Below are positions 33,101 to 45,100 of a stretch of DNA of 64,000 bases, piece by piece. The stretch covers positions 54,075,253 through 54,139,252 of the forward strand of contig OY986438.1 in assembly GCA_963920525.1 (NCBI GenBank), in the 5' to 3' direction. The notes beneath the pieces were generated by a model. The model was not told the DNA's origin. It searched no databases and saw only the letters and a list, made by a program, of their open reading frames with translations. Position 1 is the first letter of the stretch; every line of letters starts with the position of its first letter. The stretch comes from Dichetophora obliterata (lineage: Eukaryota > Arthropoda > Insecta > Diptera > Sciomyzidae). The translations under genes and the position numbers were made by a program.

Positions 33101-36100
33101 ATTGGCTAATGCAACATGCTTGATGTTGTAAGTGAGCTCGATGGCGTAGAATATGTTGCATGGTATTAATGATATTGAAGTCATACAAAAACCAAGTATG
33201 TACTGAGTGTAAAAGCAGTTGCAGTTCATTGCTGCAGGTCTCTGATACATACGAACCACCACAAACAAGTGCATTCAGTTATTTGAACAATTCAATTAAC
33301 GCATCGTTCCCTTAATTCAAATTTATACCACGTAATTGTAGTAATTTGAGGGGTTTTGAGTTATTTTGAGGTATTGTGGTATTTTGTAGTAATTTAAGGT
33401 ATTTTGTGGTGTTTTGAGGTATTTTTTTACTCACGCGAGATTTTTCTCACAAAATACCATGAGAATTACTATATCACACTATCGTTGGAAAATACTATAA
33501 ATGCTATTTATCGTGCTTTTCTGGTAACATAGGAGGTGACGTGACACAACCCCAAGGTACATAATCCCAAACTACAAATTTTTCCGTTTAAGAAGAGGAT
33601 ACAGTCCCAAAAATTGTATTTAGTATTATGACCGCCTAATAAGCGTTTTTTTTCAATCGCCATATTAGTTAAATGGAAGGGTCTTTTGTTTTTGTCATAA
33701 CTTGGGCTTTGGTCATGCTAGAAGCTCTAGATTTTGTGTGTTTATAATGCTATATGCGTAAAACACAGCTACATCAATAACTTAGATCTGTCGTAAGTCG
33801 AATTAAGCTATTATTGCTTATCGACACAGATATAATGACAAAATTATTCGCCCTTGTACGGAATGTTGATAATATCTACAAGGTCAAATCAATTTTTTTA
33901 TGGTGTTTTTTATGATAAAATAATTTTTCATTGTACGGAAAAATGTTGATGCAACAGCAACACAAACAGCGCTCGATGCTACGCATCCGCAACAATTTTC
34001 CACAACTGTAAAAACCCTTGCTCAACGAACGTTCCTGAATTTTTCTCTGAACGATTAATTTTTATGAAAATTTAAAAAGTACGTTCGTTGCTTATTATTT
34101 TTTTGTGAAAAATTCGATCGAAAAAATTTGAAACTGACAAATTTTTCAGAGATAAAAAATACGACGCCACCAGAGAGTTGCCCATTCGTTCGTGATAATT
34201 TGCGAGAATAATTTTATATGTGGAGAACGATAATTGAGAACAATCGTATTTCAAACGTTCTCCACACCCTGATTAAAAATAAGTTTTACGGTCGTCAGTC
34301 ACTCAAATCTTGCCATCACTCAAATCTTGCAAAAACCCGTCAGTCACGTGTTATATTTATAAAAAATTGGTGCATCGTGCAAGTGGTTTTAAAATCTGCA
34401 ATTTGGTATATAGTTGAAGAGTGCACACCTCAGTGTGCATGGTGGGCGTTTTGCACTTTTGTGCATTTTTAATTGTCAACCAGTCCGGAGTTGAATGGAA
34501 CTCAACTGGTAGTAGCTCGGCTACGAAACCTGACCAGAGGTTTTTCTGATGCCACGGGAGTCAGTGCCCTCTGACAGTTGATTGTCAGGCTGACTTGGGT
34601 TGGCCCTTTGGGGAGTATCGTGGTGGCTGAGGTTTAGTACCTTTATCGCGGGTAGAGTGTTAGCTCGGCGTGGAGTATTTCAACCGGGTGCTGTGACCCA
34701 AAGATCGGCAGAGGTTTTAGATAGGCCTCGCTCTTTACCAAGGATAAAGTCATGCCCATCCATTATGACTTAATTTGGTACCTTTGAACCCTCAAAAAGG
34801 CGTTGACTGAAGCAATGTATTAGTCCATTGTGTTTTCCGAACACCGTGAACTAAAGCCAACGCGGCAGTGCACACTTTTTTCCAACATTTTTGGAATTTT
34901 TAATCCAAAAAGTACGTACTATTTTTAATTCCTACTATAGTTTAATTTCTTTTAACTGAAAAAATTTAAAGTTTTAGACAATTTTTGGACAACGAATTTA
35001 CATTAAGCTTTTGTATGTATAAATTGTTAAAAAAGGTTTTAAAAAAATCTTAAATATAAACAGTAAAGTTTATAAAAAAATCTTAGTTTAAAGAAATAAA
35101 ATAAAATAAAATATAATTTTTTTTTGTCCGAGCTGTGTCTCGAGCTTACTTGCATTCGTAATAATGCAAAATAAGCGCAACTTCGTTAACAACTGAGTTG
35201 TTCGAGTTGATAAGAAATTAAGGTTTTGTATGGAAGAGTTGTTTAAAAACGTTTAAAAAATTTAAACAGACAATTTTTAAAAAAAATCTTAATGTCAAAA
35301 AGAACAAAAAACAACTTTTTTATAAACTGCTATAGACGAGTGGGTAAGATATCGGTCCAAGACGAGAGGACTTGGGTTCAAATTAGAAAAGGATATATAT
35401 TTTTTGCGGATATAAATTCTCAAAATTTTAAACTTTTTTCAGATTGGGATCTCTTTTGGATTAGAAAATTTTAAACTTTTCCTTGAATTAAAAAGTAAGT
35501 TTTTTGGTGTTGTCCTATATGTTATAAAAAAAAAGTTAAAAATTTAGTCCAAGATTTTCAACCGTGCACTTCTATTATGAACTGATACCAACTGAAGAAG
35601 ACTAGCTCTAATTCAAGCACTGATGACATGAAATCAATTAAAATAATTTTTCCAAATGTATATAATAAGAAATTTTTTTAATCTAAAATTGTTTAAAATT
35701 TTTCAATGGTGATTTGTAAATGGTAACTGAACTAATATATGGGCATATCCCAGAAACTGTCTACCAACCAAAAATATTTGAACTTAATCCAACCTAATTT
35801 TTTTTTAATGGAGCATTAGAATAGATATCTAATTTTAAAAATTTATAAAAAAAAATTATTTCGATGATGATTAATACAAAAATTATTACCAAATCCTACC
35901 CTACCTCAGGTCTTTTAATGTTATACAAAAAAAGTGAAATTTTTTACGTGTTCATATCATTGCTTTAGTATTAACATAGATGGTCCAATCGAAAGCCATA
36001 TTGTTATTCACTCAATTCTCCTTAAAATTTGTAAAAAAAAATTTCGTTTACTTCTCTGGAAACATTAAAATTTGGTATGAAATGCCAGGTAAATGCGTTG

Positions 36101-39100
36101 TAGCGTGCGTAACGGAAAATCAGGTTTTTTTTATATTGTGAGTAAAAAATTTTTTTTTTACAAATCATCTATAATTTTAATTTAAATAAATATCCTGCTT
36201 TTAAGAAAAAAAATTTTTCATTCTACAATTAAAAACCAAAAAATTACAGCATATTAATTTCTGTGGCGTGCGTAACGATTTGAGTTCTCACAAAAATTAC
36301 AATAGAAACCTTTGCAATTTTTATTCTGTTTTCTTATCACTTCGCTTCTTAAATCTATTCTTCGCCTACTATTCTTAGCCTACTATAATCGTACCGATTG
36401 GCGATTATTTTTTTAAACGGTAAATTTCACGTTGTCTCGCCTTTGGTTTCGTTTGAATCATTTGCAATTATCTTTCAGTGTCACTTTAGATTATCGGCAT
36501 ATTGGTACCACAGAAAATTGTTTGTTTACAGTATAATATTTAATAATAACAGTTGAAAAAATGAAAACGGGTGCAGAGCGTATTCGAAAATATCGCAAAA
36601 AAATACAATCCAGTGAAAACTTAACACAAATAGAACGTTTAAAAAATGCGAAAAGAATGAAAATTTATAGAAAAAATCTTAAAGAAAAACTTAAAAATGA
36701 TGATTCATTATCAAAAAAAAGTAAAGGCTGACCACCGAAACCGTATGCAAATTTATAGAAAGAAAATAAAGGAACAAAAACAACAAGAGCAACCAAAAAA
36801 TACTTGAAAGAGGAAGAAGAATCTCAAACAAAAAATACGGTTGACGAAAATGTTAAAATGATTTATGAGTTTTACACTAATGATGACATCTCTACGGGAA
36901 CTGCCCGAAGAAAGTGTCCACACTTATATCAAAATCAAATAACCTTCCAATATCTAAAAGATTCATGGTTATGACAATTAGAGAAGCATATGAATTGTTT
37001 AAAACAACGTTTCCAGGAACAAATATTTCACGTACTAAATTTCATAACAACCGACCAAAACACGTGGAATTGTCTAGTAAGCTTCCACATAACATGTGTG
37101 TTTGCCAGTACCACGCCAATTTTTCATTTTTATTGGAAGCTATGTTTGGCATTTTTCGTATGTTCCCATCTAACTTTGGCAATTTTTTAAAAAAAGTGTG
37201 TTGTGACGAATCCAATGAAGTTTGTATGAGGAATGAATGCAACAAGTGCATTAAAGACATTACAGACGCTTTCGTCCCTTTGATTTACATTAATCAACTC
37301 GAAGAGCTTACTGAATGGAAGCATTGGAGAATCGTTGATAAACGCATGGTCATTAGTTATACGAAAGGACCAATAACTGATTTGATTAATGAATTGGAAT
37401 CTCAGTTATCTTCCTTTAAACTGCATACTTATGTTAAAAGGACTCAACAAAAATACTTTCAAGACCGAAAAATATCTATTAAACAAGATGAAGCTGTTCT
37501 GCAAGTCGATTTTGCGGAAAACTATAGGCTCCTCAATCAAAATGAAATTCAGTCTGCACATTTTAGTTACTCCCAAGTTACCATTTTTACTTGTGTTGCC
37601 TGGTTGCACAATTGCACAAGATCATTTGCTATTACGAGCGATCAACTGTCACACAATAAATATGATGTTTATTGCTTTCTCCAGTTAATTGTAAAGAAAC
37701 TTAAAGAACAAAATGCTATTTCGAAGTTATTTTTATTTTCTGATGGCTGTGCAAGTCAATTTAAAAACAAGTTCATTTTGAGTATTATACAATTTTTTAA
37801 AGAAAAATTAGATTTGACCAACTTTGAGTGGAATTTTTTGCAACTGCTCACGGAAAGGGTGCAGTAGACGGAATTGGAGCTGTCATAAAGAGAAAAATTT
37901 GGCAAATGGTGAAAGCTCAGAATATTGTTCTTAATAACGCCCATGATTTTTTTAAATTGGCAAAAATTAATATAAATGGTATTTCTATTTTATATGTAAG
38001 CAGTACATATATAAAAAATACAACTGCATTTCTTTCGGAGAGATGGGCTAACGTTAAGAGCATTCCCGGAATTAAAAGCAACCATTATTTTTCATCACTT
38101 AATGAAAATGAGCTCGAAATAGCACTAACGGCAGATTCAGCAAAACATAAAATTTATTTATAAACATATATACATTAATAAATTAATTTATAAACATAAA
38201 ATATGAATTAAATAATCTTATTAAAAAAGAGTATAAATTGTTTTGTTAAAATAAATGCAATTGTTTTTATTTATATACTACTGGAAAAAATTTAGCGTGC
38301 GTAACGTAGCGTGCGTAACGTTGGGTTCACGGCCATTGATAAAAAACTACAAAATTTTTTGGCTGCAATTAAGTTATTTTAGAATTCTCTTATATTCATC
38401 TTTCTTTAAGGTATTTCATTTGGTGTGCTTTATTATACAAAATTTGCTAAAAATTACGAAAACATACCTCAACCTTCAAAGCTACTTCCATTTTTTGTAG
38501 CGTGCGTAACAATACTTTGAGATCAAATTTTTCGCAGCTTAAACCTGTTACAAAAAATATTTTGATGACATTCGAAAGTACACTCAAATTTTTACTAAAC
38601 ACTGTGTATAACTTGAAGGTATGTCTTTTGAAAGACCAAAAAATTGTTATATTTCAATCCGAAAACGCGTACGAATGTGGCGTTCGTAACGCAGGATTTG
38701 CCCATATACGATAATTTCAAAAGATTTACGTTTCTTTTTGTTTAATAAAAAATCAATAAATTAAAAGCTAATAAAGGATAATAGCAATTACTTATACGAA
38801 CTACCAAGTAACACTGGGTATATCAGATAGTAATAAATAAAACACGGTAAAGGTCGCGTTGATTCTTGTATAGAAGCGACAATGAAACAAGCAAGCAATA
38901 GAAATAGAAATAGAAATAGCAATAGAAACAACAAGAGCATAGATATTGAAATAAGAATTTATTATTTATTATATTTTTGCCGTAAATACAACGCAAAAAA
39001 CATTTATATGTACATATATATTTATTTATTTATATAAAATCTGAATGTAATTTTGTTTCCAGACTTAAAATATTTTTTTTTTTTTGCAATTATTCAATTA

Positions 39101-42100
39101 GGTTTTGAGTTACTTGTTTTTTAATATCATATGTTTTTTACATTACCACTTCATTTGTTTCGACAACTGGTTTATTGCTTTAGCATTTTTGTTGAATATA
39201 GAAACTAAAAAATTTTGTATCCGAATAAAACCGGTTACTGATATAAATAAATTATAACGTAAATTTGGCACATTAACTCTTTCATAAATTTAAAATTTTT
39301 TAAATATACCCGCGGTATCATAAGTAACGAAGACAAGCATATGCCACTTTAATTTTTCAAAGTTATTGGCCGCAATTTTCACTTGTTTATACATACACGG
39401 AGAGAAATATTTAAGTATTATGTGCTTGATTTAAACAAAAAGAATATCGTTTTTCACTCAAGCCTAAAATTCTCAACTTCGGCATAAAATTATCAATTTA
39501 AGAAAATAAATTCTCAATTCAAGTTAAATAAGTAAGAATTATTCTCTAATAAATAATTTAATATGCTTGATTCAAGTTATTTAGCATTGATTTGACATAT
39601 TCTTGAAGCACATGTGTTTTTTGATACTGAAAAATTATTTCTCTTCGTGTTAATAAACATTGAAAAACACAAATGTTTTTATATCACGCATAGACTATTT
39701 TCAGAAAGAATAAAAAAAAAAGTTCTTAGAATAATTTAAGAATAGAATAAAATTAATATAAATTTAAAATTCGTTGTAGAATATTTTAAACGTAAAGTGG
39801 TTCGAACGAAATTTATGGAGTAACATGTTAATTTCACTGTAGTGCTCCAACCGCATACATACAATAACCACAAGCATACAATAATCACATACACACATAA
39901 CATACATACAATAGTAAAATATACTTTATAATTTGATAAAACATCTTTTCAATTGTTAATAATCAAAAATGTTTTAAAAAAATATTCTAATACATTAGCT
40001 CAATATAAATTGTTGTTCTTGTTATTAAATGTGCTATAAAAAACCGTTTTATATTGGGCAAGACTTGAAAGCAAGTTTTTTGACGTTCCCTTTTAAACTT
40101 GCCGAAAGCTTCTACACTTGGAAATAGTTGAATTCAATTTCATGTCCTTGCTTATTTTCTTAAAAAAATATCATCAAAATAACTCACACACAAATTGCAG
40201 TACAAACTCGCTTTCATATGCGAAAAATAAAATGAAGCGCAACGCCAAAATTGCGAAAATAACAAAAGGAACACAAAAAACTTGCCAGGGGTGAACAGCA
40301 ACGAAGCGGAAAAAATATTAGAGAAAATTAATATGAAAAACCGTTTGAAACATTTTATAATTGTTTATAATTAATTCAAATTGATAAACAATTTTCTAAA
40401 TATGGAAAATTACTGCTAAATCATAAGGTCATCAAAACATTGTTCAGCCATTACGCCGATGTGTTCTATTTGAGAGCTCGCAATGAAATGAAGTCGTCGC
40501 ACATGCACGAGTGTTTGAAAGCTCAACAAAATATTCCCGTTAGTTTGTCGTCGTACATGTCAGCGTACATGTACGTTCGTCTGAAACCCCCTAATTACTA
40601 TAGGTTGTCCCATAGTAGAACTAGACAAGGTAATGTTAGGGCTGAATGTGTTCACTTTCTTAGTGACTATAACTGTCAAACTCAGCCATTTTGGTATTTT
40701 TGCCAATTTTTGCTTTCATATTGCATTCTCACTGGCTGCAGATTTTGTATGAAATGTCAACTTCGTTTTGACAGTTTCGGTCACCGGCTCTCCGCCCTAA
40801 CACTATCTTGTCAAATTTTATCATAGGTTGTCCATTCATTTGACGTTTACTCACAAGAATGAAGATATACACCCGTAAAATTGAAGAGGAGAGCAAAAGA
40901 TTAATTGTTTAATGCCATCAAAGTAATCAGTTGCAGGAATATCATACTTTTTCGCAGTACTAAATACCTAAGAATACATTTCATTGCTGCTTTTTCTACT
41001 ACGTTCTGTACTGCTTATTTGTTTTGATAGAAAATTTAAGTGAGTTTTTAAAAAGCTTATTTCAATATTTTGTTGTGCAAATATATTTCCACCGCTGATG
41101 CCTTATTGGATCCACTGGCACATTATATTCTCGAATTTTATCACCAGAATAAACTGTTTTGCAAATACCGCACGTTGAAGGCATTAATATTGTAATAATT
41201 ACATATTAATAGTCGCGATTTATATTTTAATTTAAAAAAAAAACGGCTCGCAACAAAATGTGAAAACAATTTTCAATAATAATTACCTAAGCAATAATTA
41301 TTATAAACGCAATGCACACTATTTTTTCCCTGCTAACAGCAAAATATAGAATAACTACTTTTTTTTAAATACACAACAAAACACTGAAACATAACACTTT
41401 TTTCATAGAAGACCAAAAAACCATGGTTGTCATTTATATTTGAGAGAGAATATATTTTTTTACATATTTATGGGTATTGTGAAACAAATGGACAACCTAT
41501 AATAATTGCATCATGGCCAGTACAGAGTAAGTTTTATCTTTCCCCTTCGTCACCGAAAATTCACGTAAACTCACTACGATTTGCCTACAAACTCAAATTC
41601 TTGCTTTCAAACCTTGCCCAATGTATAAGGGGTCAAACTAGCGGGACCGACAAACGTTGTTCTGCCCCAATTCATCTAATTTCTTTGTGATCATTTTCAT
41701 TTTGTAAATTTTTGAAAAGTGTGGAAGTGTCCAAACAACGTGCCATTCGCGCCACACATGCCACACGTTTCCTTTTGAATCTTCAATTCATGACTATCAA
41801 AACTGACTTAAATAAAGAATTTTTATTTAATTGTGAGTGGGAAAAGAAGAAGGGTGTGGCTATTTTTTTATTAACCGAGATATTAACCTTAATAACATAT
41901 GTTGTAATTTAGTGGTCCTGGGTGTTATCTTACCGTTTCTGAGATGGTAAGAGGCACAGCATGAACGATTGTATAGAAAAGCGGTAAAAGTAGGCGTGGC
42001 AACATTTATATATATTGTGACTACTATTTGGTCTCATAGCACACTACACTCCTAGCATGTATACACCAAGTTTCAATATAAAAACATGCACAACTCAGGA

Positions 42101-45100
42101 ATTATCTTTCGTACCTGAAACAAAAAGTTTTTAGTACTAATTTTATTTTTTTGTGAAATAGAAAAAAAAATCAATTAAAAATGAAAGTGCTGGCTTTGAA
42201 AGTGAATAACTCGATTATGTTACAAAAGGATTGCATTCCTTTTTTTTTGTGTTTAAAAGTTTGTTTAATTGTCGTCCAATCGTGTTTCAATCTTTTTAAT
42301 TTTCATCTCCCTTTTAATTTTAATATTTTTCCAAAAAAACCTTAACGAATTTCTTTATTTCGCAGTAAACTTTGATAAAAATATTTGTTGTTGAAAAAAT
42401 ATTTAAATTCAAAAATGGCTTTTTTATTGTTTTTCATATGGTATGAATAAATGTAGGGTTTATTTAAAGTTTCTATCCTAAAAATATAAATTCCTACCGC
42501 GTCAAACTTTAGACTTCAACCATGTACAGACCAGAGATCTGCAACAAGTAAATTGAAAGAGTCAAACTTTTAGAAAAAATATCAAGCTTTGAGTTGAATT
42601 GCAGCAACTTGATTTATTTTTTACCTTACATTTCGCGACTGGCTTCTGAACAACAAATCATATGTCTGACGTGATTCTATTTTGTTTCTACCCCACATGA
42701 GTTGGTGGAAAAAGTCAAGTTTTCTACTTTTCAAATCTGGTTTCGACTCTATGCGACTGCACTACCGTCGGAAGCGCCTGACGATCGTTTGTTTCGTTGT
42801 TCGTTTCATTTATTATGCGGAGTTCTTGTACATTTTTTCTGTTGTTATTACCATAATATTAGGTGGCAGCCCTATTTAAAAATTTTATAATTTGGAAATT
42901 CTGACAACGGATTCGGACTTAGCGAACCATTTTTGGTGTACCATTTTTTTGCCAGCCCCGAATTCATAAAACTACAAAAAATCAACGTGGCAACCCTATC
43001 CACCATCTTGAATTTTAAAATTGACTTTAGATTCGAAAACAGCGACCCCTTAACACTGATAAATGACGTTTAAAACTCTTGAAAAGACATATTATTAGGT
43101 GGCAATCTTATTATTTAAAAATTTTATAATTTGGAAATTCTGACAACGGATTCGGATTCAGCGACCCATTTTTGGTATACCATTTTTTTTGCCAGCCCCG
43201 AATTTATAAAACTACAAAAAATTAAGGAGGCAACCCTATCCACCAATTTGAATTTTAAAATTCGGACTTTAGATTCAAAATCAGCGACCCCTTAACACTG
43301 ATAAATGATGTTTAAAACTCTTAAAAATACATATTATTAGGTGGCAATACTGTGGTAAAAAATTAGGTGGCAACCCTAACCTCCATCTTAAATTTTAAAA
43401 CTGTGATATTATATTCGAAATCAAATCCGTTGTCAGAATTTCAAAATTACAATTCGCAAAAATGAAAAATATCTAGGTGGCAACTCTATCCGCCATCTTA
43501 AATTTTAAAGTTTGACATCATCTTCGAAATAAGTTACCCCTAAAACTTCCAACCACGGAGTCCACAGAATCCTTAAAAGTCCGATTACGCTTAAGCTCTC
43601 TCTCAACAAGCTCATTGAATTTTTTGGATACTTGCTTTAATTGGATACTTGCCTTTAATTGGATACTTGCCTTCAGTTTTAAGCTTTTCAAGCTTTTTGC
43701 CGAAGGCATCAAGCTTTCCTTACCTTGAAACTTCGTGCCGTTCGCTTGTAAGCTAGCATACTTGCAAGTCGCAAGCTGTTGTGGGCTTATTTATATTCAA
43801 TTACAAGCTATACTTGATTCAAAATTATCAAGCTCAAGTATTGAACTTGTATTTTAAGCAAGTACTTGAAATAGAGTTTCAAGTGGGCTTGTGCAGTTCT
43901 CTGGTACAGACCCAGCCACATACACACACCAAATTTCATCAAAATTGGTTCAGCCGTTAAGGAGGAGTTCAGTGACAACGCCATGTACAGAAGAATTTTA
44001 TATATAAAGATATTCCCCGGCAGACGTCTTGCCACCGCCTTACTGCCATATTCGAATTTTCATGCTAATCGGAGAAAAACATTTTATATTTGCTCCATTT
44101 TTAGTATAGTTTCCGAAAGTAACTATATAAACTTAATTACAAAATTTTAATGTAATACAACCAAATCCGTCCGAAATATAGCATTCTTGTGTGTTTGTAG
44201 GCGGTAAAAGAGGGTGTGGCAAAATATTTTTTCTTAACCATCTAGAACTCAAAATAAATAGAGTGCCAAAATTTTAGCTTAATTTAGTTTATACCTATCG
44301 AACTTTGCTTCTCTCCATATTCAAGTCTATATTCCTAAGTGTAAACAAAAAAAAAAGAAAAATGTGATGTCTTTATCTGCTATCCTTAAAATGAAAACTC
44401 CTTTTTCCCATTCCCCGGCAAAAATTATTCAGAATCGGGCTGTATATGAAAACGGTTAAATCTCTTCAAATTATACAAAAATGACTAGTGACTTGGAATA
44501 TTGCACTAAATCCTTGATTTCAAATACTCACGCTGAGTTTGAAATTTTATGACATCTAAATGAAAACCTCGCCTACCTCCCATAGAAAAGGGACTATATG
44601 AAAATCTCTTAAAACACCACACCAACTAAAAAATTGACTTGAAATTTTGTACATAAGCTGTGATCTCAAAAACTTGTGTTAAGTTTGAAATTTAGTAAAA
44701 TCGGTATAAAACCTCGCCTACTTAATTCAACTACTTAAACCTTTGCAAATAAACGTTGATCCCTTGCTCTTCCAGCTCTAAGTTCAAAATTTAGCAAAAT
44801 CGAATAATTACTAACTCTGCCTGCCTTACGTACAAAGTTACGTCGTCAATATTGCAAAACCTTCACAAATTCCACAAAAATTATTATAATGACTTGCTAT
44901 TTTAGACAATGTTTAATATTTAAAATTTATTCTGAATTTGAACGTTTAAAAAGTTAATGAAAATCACATATTTTATCCAAATAAAGTAACGTCATTGCAA
45001 TAATAGCAAAGCATTCATAACTTAGAATGTACTAAAATATTTCTGTGGGGGTAATATTAACTTTGGCCGAGTCGAAGATAACTCCTTACTAGTTTTTTAT

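Noticed and set aside
35320..35385. Possible tRNA gene
   Set aside because: A and B box-like sequences exist, but no acceptor stem pairs and the anticodon arm is poor; kept only as a weak SINE candidate.
36990..37688. Overlapping small frames on both strands inside the 36-kb transposase
   Set aside because: They are shadows of the recognisable transposase frame.
42856..43545. Regularly recurring AGGTGGC boxes, at first sight CRISPR-like
   Set aside because: The spacing is irregular, the intervening sequence is also repeated, and this is a eukaryotic intron.
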